From assembly GCF_030551255.1 (NCBI RefSeq), contig NZ_CP130630.1, positions 10,663,001 to 10,727,000 on the forward strand: a DNA stretch of 64,000 nt. The letters run 5' to 3'. The notes under the pieces were generated by a model. The model saw only the letters and a list, made by a program, of their open reading frames with translations. It had not been told where the DNA came from and made no database searches. This DNA is from Streptomyces sp. NL15-2K. Its GTDB lineage: Bacteria; Actinomycetota; Actinomycetes; Streptomycetales; Streptomycetaceae. Below are positions 8,563 to 16,420 of this stretch, one piece after another. Positions within the stretch are counted from its first letter, which is position 1, and the number at the start of each line of letters is the position of its first letter. Both the position numbers and the translations under genes were made by a program.

Positions 8563-9258
8563 ATGGCCCCGCAGCACATCCCCGACCTGCCCGTGCTGGG
8601 CGGCAGGAAACCCAGCCACCGGGAGCGGGTCGCGGACGCGCTGCGGGCCGCGCTGATCGCCGGCGAGCTGCGGCCGGGCGAGGTGTACTCGGCGCCGGGC
8701 CTCGCCGCCCGCTTCGGCGTCTCGGCCACCCCGGTGCGCGAGGCCATGCTGGACCTGGTCAAGGAGGGCCTGGTCGACACCGTCCCCAACAAGGGTTTCC
8801 GGGTCACCGCCGTCTCGGAGCGACAGCTCGACGAGTACACCCACATCCGGTCCCTCATCGAGATCCCGATCACGGCCGGCCTCGCGACCACGGCCGACCC
8901 CGCCGACCTGGAGGCCCTGCGCCCGGTCGCCCAGGAGATCGTCACCTCCGCCGCGGCCGGCGACCTCGTCGCCTACGTGGAGGCGGACTTGCGCTTCCAC
9001 CTCGGGCTACTGGCCCTCGCCGGCAACGCGCACCTGGTCGAGGTGGTACGGGACCTGCGCCGCCGCTCCCGCCTGTACGGGCTGACGGCACTGGCCGAGG
9101 CGGGACGGCTACAGGCCTCGGCCGAGGAGCACCTGGAGCTCCTGGACGCCCTTCGGGCCAGAGACGAGGAAGACGTACGAGACGTGATGACCCGCCACCT
9201 GGGCCATGTCAGGAACCTATGGGCAGCGCCCCGTAAGGGGCGCGGGGCTGTGACATGA
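8563..9258 (+). CDS. GntR-family (FadR-type) regulator of the hydroxyproline cluster
   Basis: A 231-residue regulator. The winged HTH at about residues 16-80 (SAPGLAARFGVSATPVREAM) is typical of GntR, and the all-helical C-terminal FCD domain carries conserved Asp/His residues (EADLRFHLGLL) that bind metal and ligand. ATG at 8563 is chosen over 8533 because AAGGAG precedes it. As the last gene of the cluster it is probably co-transcribed and controls the operon. The last dozen residues (WAAPRKGRGAVT) are encoded by a dispersed Streptomyces intergenic repeat, so the natural C terminus has been altered by repeat sequence. Confidence 0.85.
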   Translation: MAPQHIPDLPVLGGRKPSHRERVADALRAALIAGELRPGEVYSAPGLAARFGVSATPVREAMLDLVKEGLVDTVPNKGFRVTAVSERQLDEYTHIRSLIEIPITAGLATTADPADLEALRPVAQEIVTSAAAGDLVAYVEADLRFHLGLLALAGNAHLVEVVRDLRRRSRLYGLTALAEAGRLQASAEEHLELLDALRARDEEDVRDVMTRHLGHVRNLWAAPRKGRGAVT

Positions 9259-9307
9259 TGCGGCTCCGCCGCGTGGGCGCGATCAACCCCCGCAACCCGC
9301 AGCCGCC
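9221..9307. repeat. Dispersed Streptomyces intergenic repeat with terminator hairpin
   Basis: The segment starts with a 7-bp stem GCGCCCC-GTAA-GGGGCGC (9226-9243) and continues with GCGGGGCTGTGAC and a CGGCTCCGCCGCGTGGGCGC block. From memory this combination recurs in many Streptomyces intergenic regions; the copy number here cannot be counted from one window. It supplies the 3' end of the GntR reading frame and probably the terminator between the two convergent operons. Confidence 0.6.
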
Positions 9308-9330
9308 AAACCACATACCGGACCGAGCTC

Positions 9331-10110
9331 TTAGGCCCCGACGTCCCCCCTCTTAGCCGCCTGGATCTGCGAGTACACATGCGTACGCAACTCCGCGAAC
9401 CGCGGAGCCACCCGCGTATGCAACTGATCCCGCTCATCCGGCAGATCAACCTTCAACTGCTCCTGCACGACCGTGGGGGAGGCCGACAACACGATCACCC
9501 GCTCACCGAGATAGACCGCCTCGTCGATGTCATGGGTGACGAACAGAATCGTGATGCCGCGCTCCCGCCACAGCCGCCGTACCAGGTCCTCCAGATCCGC
9601 CCGCGTCTGCGCGTCCACCGCAGCGAACGGCTCGTCCATCAGCAGCACCCGCGGCTCGTACGCCAGGGCGCGGGCGATGGCGACCCGCTGCTGCATGCCG
9701 CCCGACAGCTGCCAGGGATACGCCCCGGCCGCGTCCGCGAGCCCGACCGAGCGCAGTGCGTCCGTCACCAGCTCCCGGCGTCGGGCCTTGCTCAAATCCT
9801 TCTGCTTCAGGGGGAGTTCGACGTTCTCGCCGACCCGCATCCACGGGAACAGACTGCGGCCGTACTCCTGGAACACGAAGGCCATGCCGGGCGGTGGCCC
9901 GGTCACCTTCCGTCCCTCCAGGAGGACTTCGCCCGCTGTCGGCGCGAGCAGGCCGCCCATGCACTTCAGCAGGGTCGTCTTGCCGCAGCCCGACGGGCCG
10001 ACGAGACAGACGAGTTCGCCCGCGTCGACGGTGAAGGTGAGATCGCGTACCGCCTCCACCCGCCGACCGGAACCGTCGTACACCTTCTTCAGGCCGCGTA
10101 CGTCCAGCAT
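9331..10110 (-). CDS. ABC transporter ATPase (nitrate/sulfonate/taurine type)
   Basis: A 259-residue ATPase with Walker A GPSGCGKTT, Q-loop in FVFQEYGRSL, signature LSGGMQQR and Walker B VLLMDEPF, followed by the switch His in FVTHDIDEA. This is the SsuB/TauB/NrtD subtype that powers import with two different permeases and one lipoprotein, all present upstream. ATG at 10110 is chosen because it opens the conserved MLDVRGLKKVY start and has AAAGGG before it; a longer frame reaches 10254 but would overlap the permease gene. Fourth gene of an importer operon. Confidence 0.88.
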   Translation of the reverse strand: MLDVRGLKKVYDGSGRRVEAVRDLTFTVDAGELVCLVGPSGCGKTTLLKCMGGLLAPTAGEVLLEGRKVTGPPPGMAFVFQEYGRSLFPWMRVGENVELPLKQKDLSKARRRELVTDALRSVGLADAAGAYPWQLSGGMQQRVAIARALAYEPRVLLMDEPFAAVDAQTRADLEDLVRRLWRERGITILFVTHDIDEAVYLGERVIVLSASPTVVQEQLKVDLPDERDQLHTRVAPRFAELRTHVYSQIQAAKRGDVGA

Positions 10111-10130
10111 GGACCGCCCTTTCACGATGC

Positions 10131-10910
10131 TCACCGGGACCGCCGGGTGGATGCGCGCAGACCGTGGTACCAGCCGAGCGCCCGCCGCTCGACCAGCTGG
10201 AAGACGACGGACAGCAGGAAGCCGAGCAGACCGAGCACGAGGATGCCGGTCCACATGTCGGGGATGGCGAAGCTGCGTTGGAACTGGACGATGGTGAAGC
10301 CGAGCCCGCTGCTGGCCGCGAACATCTCACTGATCACCATCAGGATGATGGCGATGGACAGCGCCTGGCGCAGTCCCGCGAAGATCTGCGGGCTCGCCGA
10401 GCGCAGGACCACCGTGCGCAGGCGGGACGCGCCCGTGATGCCGTACGAGCGTGCCGTCTCGGCCATCACCGGGTCCACCGCCCGGACGCCTTCCACGGTG
10501 TTGAGCAGGATCGGCCACACACAGCCGCTCGCGATGACAGTGACCTTCATGGTGTCGCCGATGCCCGCGAACAGCATGATGACCGGGATCAGCACGGGCG
10601 GCGGCACCGCTCGCAGGAACTCCAGCACCGGCTCGCACACCGCCCGCACCCGCCGGTAGGAGCCGATGACCGTGCCGAGCGCCACGCCGACGACGGCCGC
10701 CAGCGCGTAACCGCCCGACAGCCGCAGCACGCTGGGCAGCACGTCGTCCTCGAGGCGGTCGCTCGTCCATACGTCCGGGAAGGTCTCCAGGATCGTCCGC
10801 AGCGGCGGCCAGTACACGTCCGTACTGTCGTCGGACGCCACCCACCAGCCCGCGACCAGCAGCGCCGGCAGGGCGAGAACGAACACCACCCGCAGCAGCA
10901 GGCGCCTCAT
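10131..10910 (-). CDS. ABC transporter permease B
   Basis: A 259-residue membrane protein of the SsuC/TauC type with an N-terminal signal-anchor helix and about six membrane segments. The EAA-loop region (MAETARSYGITGASRLRTVV) that contacts the ATPase is clear. GGGGAGG precedes the ATG, which overlaps the stop of the first permease gene (ATGA). Two distinct permease genes in one operon suggest a heterodimeric channel. Confidence 0.86.
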   Translation of the reverse strand: MRRLLLRVVFVLALPALLVAGWWVASDDSTDVYWPPLRTILETFPDVWTSDRLEDDVLPSVLRLSGGYALAAVVGVALGTVIGSYRRVRAVCEPVLEFLRAVPPPVLIPVIMLFAGIGDTMKVTVIASGCVWPILLNTVEGVRAVDPVMAETARSYGITGASRLRTVVLRSASPQIFAGLRQALSIAIILMVISEMFAASSGLGFTIVQFQRSFAIPDMWTGILVLGLLGFLLSVVFQLVERRALGWYHGLRASTRRSR

Positions 10911-11680
10911 ACCGCCACCTCCCCGCGCACCGACTGGTGCCAGGCCAGCGCCCGCCGCTCCACCGTCCGCGCGCCCACGTTGATCAGCAGCCCGAGCACG
11001 CCGGTGACCACGATCAGCGCGTACATCTCCGGTACGGCCTGGGAGGTCTGCGCGACCCCGATGCGCTTGCCCAACCCCGGTGCGCCGATGATGAGTTCGG
11101 CGGTGATGGCGAGGATCAGCGCGACGGCCGCCGCCAGCCGGACGCCGGTCATCACGTACGGCAGCGCGGTCGGCCACAGCACATGCCGGATCCGCGCCCA
11201 GGTGCCGAGACCGTACGACCGTGCCGTCTCCTCCGCGACCGGGTCGACGTCCTGGACGCCGTACAGGACCTGGATCAGCACCTGCCAGAACGAGGCGTAG
11301 ACGACGAGCAGCAGCACCGAGCGCAGTTCGGAGCCGTACAGCAGCACCGCCAGCGGGATCAGCGCGACCGACGGGATCGGGCGCAGGAACTCGATCGTCG
11401 AGGCGGTCGCCTCCCGCAGATGGGGCACGACCGAGATCAGCACGCCCACCACGATTCCCGCGCAGGACGCGATCGCCAGGCCCAGGGCCCAGCCGGTGAG
11501 GGTGTCACCGAGCGCGGTCCAGAAGGCGCTGTCCGCCACCTCGTCGAGCAGCGCGTCGGCGATGCGGCTGGTCGGCGGGAAGTAGGCCTCCTTGACCAGG
11601 CCGAGCCGCGGCACCGCCTCGCCCAGGGCGAGGAAGGCCGCGAGCCCGGCCGCACCGAGTGCGGCGTTCTGGCCCTTCAC
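10907..11680 (-). CDS. ABC transporter permease A
   Basis: A 257-residue paralogue of permease B with the same topology and EAA loop (VAEETARSYGLGTWARIRHV). It begins with GTG 13 bases after the lipoprotein gene and ends overlapping permease B. Like B it belongs to the nitrate/sulfonate/taurine importer permeases; such systems also carry aromatic acids such as phthalate, which would fit the neighbouring Rieske oxygenase. Confidence 0.86.
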   Translation of the reverse strand: MKGQNAALGAAGLAAFLALGEAVPRLGLVKEAYFPPTSRIADALLDEVADSAFWTALGDTLTGWALGLAIASCAGIVVGVLISVVPHLREATASTIEFLRPIPSVALIPLAVLLYGSELRSVLLLVVYASFWQVLIQVLYGVQDVDPVAEETARSYGLGTWARIRHVLWPTALPYVMTGVRLAAAVALILAITAELIIGAPGLGKRIGVAQTSQAVPEMYALIVVTGVLGLLINVGARTVERRALAWHQSVRGEVAV

Positions 11681-11693
11681 GCGTTCCCGCCTC

Positions 11694-12665
11694 TCATGGC
11701 AGCAGCTTGTCCAGGTCCGGCGTCGACTTGAAGAGGCCGTCCTCCTCGCCCAGCTTCATCAGCGCCTCGATGGAAGCGCGGTTCGGCTCGGCCGGCCACT
11801 TCGGCAGGGTCACCTTCTCCAGCACGGCCGCCGGGATCTTGGTGTACGTGGTGACGACCTGGCGCGCCTCGTCGGGGTGGGCGTCGGCGTAGGCCAGGGC
11901 CTCGGCGGTGGCCGCCTGGAACTTCTTGACCACCTCCGGGTTCTGCTGCGCGTACTGCGTGGACGTGAAGTACATGGCGACGGTGAGGTCCGGCGCGACG
12001 TCCACCAGGGGTGAGGCGATCACGCGGCCCCCCTGGCTTTTGATGGTGGCGAGGGCCGGCTCGACGACCTGGGCGGCGTCGATCTGGCCGCTGTCGAGGG
12101 CGGCGGGCATCTGGTCGAAGGCCAGTTCGACGAACTTGACCTTGTCGGGGTCGCCGCCCGCCTTGCGCACCGAAGCGCGCACGGCCGTCTCGTTGATGTT
12201 CTTCAGGGTGTTGATGGCGACCTTCTTGCCCTCCAAGTCCTTCGGTGACTTGATCGGGCTGTCCTGCTTCACCGTGAGCCCGCTGAAGTCCTTGCCCTCC
12301 ACGCCGGTGGAGGCGATGGCGTTGGCGACGGCCTTGACGGGCACGTTGTTGGACTGGGCGACCATGAGCGAGGTGACGTTGGAGAAGCCGAACTGGAACT
12401 GACCGCTCGCCACCCCGGGCACGATCGCCGCGCCGCCCTGCGCGGTGGTGATCTCCAGCTTCAGGCCGTGCTTGCTGTAGATGCCCTTCTGCTGGCCCAG
12501 GTAGAGGGGCGCGACATCGACGATGGGGATGAGGCCGACCTTGACCGTGGTGGTGCCACCGGACTCGGCGGCCTTGTCCGACCCTGAGGAGTCGGACGAG
12601 CCGCAGGCTGTGGCGGCGGTCAGAACGGATACGGCCGTGAGGCCGACGAGCAGACGACGACGCAT
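11694..12665 (-). CDS. ABC transporter substrate-binding lipoprotein (SsuA/NMT1-like)
   Basis: A 323-residue exported lipoprotein: Arg-rich start MRRRLL, hydrophobic stretch, and a lipobox ending TAAT-AC at about residue 21, followed by a Ser/Gly/Glu linker. The mature part is a SsuA/ThiY/TauA-like periplasmic fold (KVGLIPIVDVAPLYLGQQKG near its start). First gene of the importer operon, divergent from the IclR regulator gene. The ligand is unknown; given the oxygenase and the PcaR-like regulator an aromatic acid or ester is the best guess. Confidence 0.87.
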   Translation of the reverse strand: MRRRLLVGLTAVSVLTAATACGSSDSSGSDKAAESGGTTTVKVGLIPIVDVAPLYLGQQKGIYSKHGLKLEITTAQGGAAIVPGVASGQFQFGFSNVTSLMVAQSNNVPVKAVANAIASTGVEGKDFSGLTVKQDSPIKSPKDLEGKKVAINTLKNINETAVRASVRKAGGDPDKVKFVELAFDQMPAALDSGQIDAAQVVEPALATIKSQGGRVIASPLVDVAPDLTVAMYFTSTQYAQQNPEVVKKFQAATAEALAYADAHPDEARQVVTTYTKIPAAVLEKVTLPKWPAEPNRASIEALMKLGEEDGLFKSTPDLDKLLP

Positions 12666-12789
12666 TGGTTCCCCCTGTGCGACCGGACCTGGTGCTCCGA
12701 CAGCCTGTGCGCAGACAGCACGAATGTGCTCAGCGAGAACGTATGGCCGGATGGTAGTCATGGTCAATGCCCATGAGGTGAAGGGGCCG

Positions 12790-12841
12790 TTGACATCACA
12801 GGACATGCGCTCATAGCGTGCGCCCTGCGTACGTTCGTACG
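12790..12841 (+). promoter_or_regulatory. Promoter of the IclR gene with candidate operator
   Basis: TTGACA (12790-12795) and TAGCGT (12814-12819) are spaced by 18 bases, an excellent match to vegetative Streptomyces promoters. Just downstream lies CGTACG-TT-CGTACG (12828-12841), two copies of a 6-bp palindrome separated by TT. This could be an operator for the IclR protein, which typically represses itself and activates the divergent operon. Confidence 0.6.
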
Positions 12842-12858
12842 TCCTGCTGGAGGCGCCG

Positions 12859-13710
12859 ATGCCCGCTGAGGTTCGCGCACCGTACTTCGTCCGGTCCTTC
12901 GAGCGCGGCCTCGCCGTCATCCGCGCCTTCGACGCCGACCACCCGGCGCTGACGCTGAGCGAGGTCGCCCGCGCCTGCGACCTGACCCGGGCGGCCGCTC
13001 GCCGCTTCCTGCTCACCCTCGCCGACCTCGGCTACGTGCAGACCGACGGCCGGCTCTTCCGCCTCACCCCGCGCGTGCTGGAGCTCGGCTACTCCTACCT
13101 GTCCAGTGTCACGCTGCCGGAGATCGCCGCACCGCATCTGGAGCAACTCGTCGCGCAGGTACGGGAGTCGTCGTCGCTGTGCGTCCTGGACGGCGACGCC
13201 GTCGTGTACGCCGCCCGCGTCCCGACCAGCCGCATCATGACCGCGTCCATCACGGTCGGCACCCGCTTCCCGGCGCACGTCACGTCCGTGGGCCGGGTCA
13301 TCCTCGCCCACCTGCCGGACGACGAGATCGAGGCCCGGCTCGCCCGCGCCGAGCTGACACCGCTGACCGCGCGCACCCTCGTCTCGGCGGACGCCCTGCG
13401 CGCGGAACTGCACCGCGTACGACGGCAGGGCTACGCCCTCGTCGACCAGGAACTGGAGGAGGGGCTCAGGTCGGTCGCCGCCCCGGTGCGGGACCGGGAC
13501 GGTGAGGTGGTGGCCGGCGTGAACATCGCCGTGCACGCCAGCCGCAACTCCGTCGAGTCCGTCCGCCGCGACCTGCTGCCCCACCTGCTGGCGACCGTCG
13601 CGCGGATCGACGCCGACCTCAGGATCACAGATCCAGCACGAGCCGTTTCCCGCGGCACCGGGACACACAGATCATCATCGTCTCGCAGCTCGCCCGCTCC
13701 TCGTCCGTGA
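12859..13710 (+). CDS. IclR-family regulator, PcaR/PobR-like
   Basis: A 283-residue regulator. The N-terminal winged helix (LTLSEVARACDLTRAAARRF, about residues 34-53) and the opening FVRSFERGLAVI are typical of the PcaR/PobR branch, which responds to aromatic acids. The C-terminal effector domain extends to about residue 258. The last about 25 residues (Ser/Arg-rich) are read from sequence antisense to the end of the reductase gene, giving an 86-bp tail-to-tail overlap. It probably controls the divergent importer and perhaps the Rieske operon. Confidence 0.85.
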   Translation: MPAEVRAPYFVRSFERGLAVIRAFDADHPALTLSEVARACDLTRAAARRFLLTLADLGYVQTDGRLFRLTPRVLELGYSYLSSVTLPEIAAPHLEQLVAQVRESSSLCVLDGDAVVYAARVPTSRIMTASITVGTRFPAHVTSVGRVILAHLPDDEIEARLARAELTPLTARTLVSADALRAELHRVRRQGYALVDQELEEGLRSVAAPVRDRDGEVVAGVNIAVHASRNSVESVRRDLLPHLLATVARIDADLRITDPARAVSRGTGTHRSSSSRSSPAPRP

Positions 13711-14560
13711 GCACCGAGTCCCGGTGGTCCGGCTCGCCTTCGAGGACGTCGGTCTCGCAGGTGCCGCAGGTGCCCTCGGTGCAGGAGAAGAGCACCTCGA
13801 CACCGGCGGCGCGCACGGTGTCGAGGACGGACACGCCCTCGGGCACGGTCAGCGTGTGCCCGGCGCGCTCCAGCACGACCTCGAACGCGCTGTCCGGGCC
13901 GGTCTCCTGCTCCTTCGGCTGGAACCGTTCGACGCGCAGCCGCCCGCCCGGACACCGCTCCTCGACCGCGTCCAGCAACGGCCCCGGACCGCAGCAGTAG
14001 ACGAGGGTGCCCTCGGGCAGGTCGTCGAGCACGGAACCGAGGTCCAGCAGCCCGGTCTCGTCCTGCGGGGCGACGGCGACCTTGTCCCCGTACGCGCCCA
14101 ACTCCTCGGTGAAGGCCATGGACTCACGCGTCCGGCCCCCGTACACCAGCGTCCACTCGGCGCCCGCCGCCTCGGCCGCCGCCAGCATCGGCAGGATCGG
14201 GGTGATGCCGATGCCGCCCGCGATGAAGCGGTAGCGCGGGGCGGACTCGAGCGCGAAGTTGTTGCGCGGTCCGCGCACCCGGACCTTGGCGCCCTGCCCC
14301 AACTCCCCGTGGACGTACGCGGATCCACCGCGCCCCTCGGGTTCGCGCAGGACGCCGATCCGCCAGGCGTGCCGGTCCGCCGGGTCCCCGCACAGCGAAT
14401 ACTGCCGCTCCAGGTCCGGGCCGAGCAGCACGTCGATGTGCGCGCCCGGCTCCCAGGCGGGGAGTTCCTCGCCCAGCGGGTGGCGCAGGGTGAGGGCGAG
14501 CACGCCGTCGGCCGCGGACTCCCTGCGGTCGACGACGAGTTCGGCTTCGTACACGGTCAT
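13625..14560 (-). CDS. Rieske oxygenase reductase (VanB/PDR-like)
   Basis: A 311-residue phthalate-dioxygenase-reductase-type protein: FMN/FAD-binding barrel with RQYSLCGDP (flavin) at about residues 53-61, an NAD-binding domain (IAGGIGITPILPML and YCCGPGPLL), and a C-terminal plant-type 2Fe-2S domain with cysteines in FSCTEGTCGTC plus a later MMICVSRC. It would pass electrons from NADH to the Rieske oxygenase encoded two genes upstream. ATG at 14560 overlaps the stop of the small Cys/His gene (ATGA). A longer frame to 14638 would swallow most of that small gene and is rejected. Confidence 0.87.
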   Translation of the reverse strand: MTVYEAELVVDRRESAADGVLALTLRHPLGEELPAWEPGAHIDVLLGPDLERQYSLCGDPADRHAWRIGVLREPEGRGGSAYVHGELGQGAKVRVRGPRNNFALESAPRYRFIAGGIGITPILPMLAAAEAAGAEWTLVYGGRTRESMAFTEELGAYGDKVAVAPQDETGLLDLGSVLDDLPEGTLVYCCGPGPLLDAVEERCPGGRLRVERFQPKEQETGPDSAFEVVLERAGHTLTVPEGVSVLDTVRAAGVEVLFSCTEGTCGTCETDVLEGEPDHRDSVLTDEERASCETMMICVSRCRGKRLVLDL

Positions 14561-14751
14561 GAGCTGTTTCCTCGCGGCTCGCCTTGCTGCTCGTGTCGCG
14601 GCTCGTGCCCCTGCGGGTGGGCGAGCATCCACTCCCACATCTCGATCGGATCCTGCGCGGTGTGCTCGCGGCCGCAGTGACAGGTGCCGTGCAGGATGTC
14701 GGTGCCCGGCAGCCAGTCGATGCGGTAGATCTCGCCGGTCGGGCTCGTCAC
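14557..14751 (-). CDS. Small Cys/His protein between oxygenase and reductase
   Basis: A 64-residue frame that starts with GTG overlapping the oxygenase stop (GTGA) and ends overlapping the reductase ATG (ATGA). This exact head-to-tail coupling is strong evidence that it is translated. The centre reads TCHCGREHTAQDPIEMWEWM, giving Cys24, His25, Cys26 and His30 as possible metal ligands, and the tail is rich in His, Glu and Gln. I do not recognise the family. It may be an assembly or iron-handling accessory of the oxygenase, or a small subunit of it. Confidence 0.7.
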   Translation of the reverse strand: MTSPTGEIYRIDWLPGTDILHGTCHCGREHTAQDPIEMWEWMLAHPQGHEPRHEQQGEPRGNSS

Positions 14752-15818
14752 TGGACCGTCTCCATGGGCTTCGCGCCCTCCTCGACCAGGCGGGCGAGGA
14801 TACGGCGGGCGGCCAGGCCGCCGGTGTCGATGTTGATGCTCAGCTCCTGGTAGCCGGTGCGCTCGGTGCCGAGCGTCTTCTGCAGCAGGTTGAGCGCGTC
14901 GACGTCCTGCATCACGACCGTGTGGTTGTTGCCCCGCAGGAACTCGGTGACCTCGGCGTCGTCCGTCGCCCAGTCCCGCGAGACCATCCAGAAGTCGTAC
15001 ACCTTGCCGTCGGCGGACGGGGTGATGGCGTACGTGATCTCGGTGTGGAAGCCGTTCGGGTCGCTGCCGTCCGGCTCGGGCACCACACCGACGGGCGCGA
15101 TGCGGCTGTGCAGCAGGTAGAGGCAGGGAGCGTGGTACTCGATGTCCTGCCAGCGCGTGATCCGGCCCTGGATGCCGGTCGACTTGGCGTAGAACGGCGG
15201 GCACGCGGCGTCGTCCATGTGCCGGCTCACCCGTACGATGCCCGCGCCCTCGTCGACCTCCGTGGTGATGGGCGTCTCGGCGACCTCGGGGGTGCCGATG
15301 TAGCCGCCGTGCAGATACGTCTCGTGGGAGAGGTCGAGGAGGTTGTCGACCAGCAGACCGTAGTCGGCGTCGATCGGCTCCATGCCGCGGACGGTCGTCC
15401 AGCCGGGGGAGTCGAGGTGCTTCGCGCGCGGAATGGTCTGCGGGTCGGCGAGGGCCGGGTCGCCGATCCACACCCAGATCAGCGAGTCCTGCTCGACGAC
15501 GGGGTACGAGGCGACGCGCGCGGTACGCGGTACGCGTTTCTGTCCGGGCACGTACACACAGGTGCCCGTCGTGTCGTACGTGAACCCGTGGTATCCGCAC
15601 ACGATCCGGTCGCCGTCGAGGCGGGTCGGGGCCTCGGACAGCGGAAAGCGACGGTGCACGCACCGGTCGTGCAGGACGACGGGCGTCCCGTCCTCCTCGG
15701 TGCGGTAGAAGACGAGCGGCTCACCGAGAATCGTCCGGCCGAGCAGCTCACGCCCGACCTCGTGGCTGTAGGCGGCGACGTACCACTGGTTCCTGGCGAA
15801 GGCGGTCATGTGGGGCAT
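14748..15818 (-). CDS. Rieske non-heme iron oxygenase, VanA-like
   Basis: A 356-residue oxygenase alpha subunit. The Rieske 2Fe-2S ligands are Cys53/His55 (CVHRRFPL) and Cys74/His77 (CGYHGFTYD). The mononuclear iron site is marked by DNLLDLSHETYLHGG with His165 and His170. The start, FARNQWYVAAY, resembles VanA, which demethylates vanillate to protocatechuate; the partner reductase is also VanB-like. O-demethylation of a methoxy-aromatic is therefore the leading idea, with protocatechuate then used by the pca genes 26 kb away. Carnitine, dicamba or phthalate-type substrates are alternatives. First gene of a three-gene coupled operon. Confidence 0.85.
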   Translation of the reverse strand: MPHMTAFARNQWYVAAYSHEVGRELLGRTILGEPLVFYRTEEDGTPVVLHDRCVHRRFPLSEAPTRLDGDRIVCGYHGFTYDTTGTCVYVPGQKRVPRTARVASYPVVEQDSLIWVWIGDPALADPQTIPRAKHLDSPGWTTVRGMEPIDADYGLLVDNLLDLSHETYLHGGYIGTPEVAETPITTEVDEGAGIVRVSRHMDDAACPPFYAKSTGIQGRITRWQDIEYHAPCLYLLHSRIAPVGVVPEPDGSDPNGFHTEITYAITPSADGKVYDFWMVSRDWATDDAEVTEFLRGNNHTVVMQDVDALNLLQKTLGTERTGYQELSINIDTGGLAARRILARLVEEGAKPMETVQ

Positions 15819-15838
15819 GGGGGTTCCCGTCCCTGTCG

Positions 15839-15858
15839 GCGGGGCGTCTTCGCCCCGC
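15839..15858 (-). promoter_or_regulatory. Hairpin in the leader of the Rieske operon
   Basis: An 8-bp perfect stem GCGGGGCG / CGCCCCGC with a 4-base loop lies 21 bases before the oxygenase start codon. It could be a terminator of upstream transcription or an attenuator; nothing else supports a choice. Confidence 0.45.
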
Positions 15859-16162
15859 GTGCCGTGGTTGGAATCAGGGTCCTGACGGCTGTGGTTGCCG
15901 CGCAAGGCGACTTCTGTCAGGCGGAAGTGTCTCTACGAAAGAGCAGGTCAGGGCCTTGCCATGCGCCTTGTGTATCACTGGATGCGGCTGCGGAGCGACT
16001 CCGCTCGGCGGATCAGTCCAGAGGTGGCCGTTGATGCGTTTGGTGAGCACGTCCGATCGTGGCGCTGCCATGATTGTCGGGAAAACTGGGGTTTACGTGG
16101 GTTGACGCGCCAATTTCTTGCTGGCTCTTGAGCGGTACACGGCACTCTTGGTGTACCTGGCT
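15859..16162. other. Gene-poor scar region next to truncated LLM gene
   Basis: About 300 bases with lower GC, several A/T-rich words (AATTTCTTGCTGG, GGGAAAACTGGGGTTTACG) and no reading frame that looks coding on either strand. It replaces the 3' part of the LLM oxidoreductase gene, so it is probably the footprint of an insertion or deletion. No terminal repeats or transposase fragment could be recognised. Promoters for the Rieske operon must lie here or just inside. Confidence 0.4.
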
Positions 16163-16420
16163 CGTGGCCACTTCCATCGCGGCGAAGGCGACGTTGCGGG
16201 CCGCGGCGGGCAGCAGCCCCACTCCGACGCGGATGCGGCGGGTGTGGGCCAGCACCGTGGCGGCCTGGACGAGCCCTCCGCGGTAACCGAGGTCTTCGAC
16301 GACCCACAGTTCGCCGAAGCCGTAGTCGTCCGCTTCCTGCGCGAAGGCGACGAGGTCGCCCTGCGGGATGTCGCGGGGGAGGAGGACGCCGATCGTGCCG
16401 GACGCTTCCTGCGGGCTCAT
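16013..16420 (-). pseudogene. Truncated LLM-class flavin/F420-dependent oxidoreductase
   Basis: The first 86 codons (16163-16420) read as the N terminus of a luciferase-like monooxygenase: IGVLLPRDIPQGDLVAFAQE, then GFGELWVVEDLGYRGG and RRIRVGVGLLPAAARN. After MEVAT at about 16163 the similarity stops abruptly, and a further 49 codons of unrelated composition run to a stop at 16013. Family members are about 300 residues, so roughly 70 percent is missing. ATG at 16420 overlaps the MFS stop (ATGA), so the intact ancestor was coupled to the transporter. Confidence 0.78.

Noticed and set aside
3097..9000. Long minus-strand frames over the hydroxyproline cluster
   Set aside because: They have repetitive Gly/Val/Arg composition and no start sites or motifs, whereas every plus-strand gene is a clear family member.
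15874..16131. Short frames on both strands of the scar next to the LLM pseudogene
   Set aside because: No family resemblance, weak third-position GC bias and no good start sites; a transposase remnant was considered but no motif was found.
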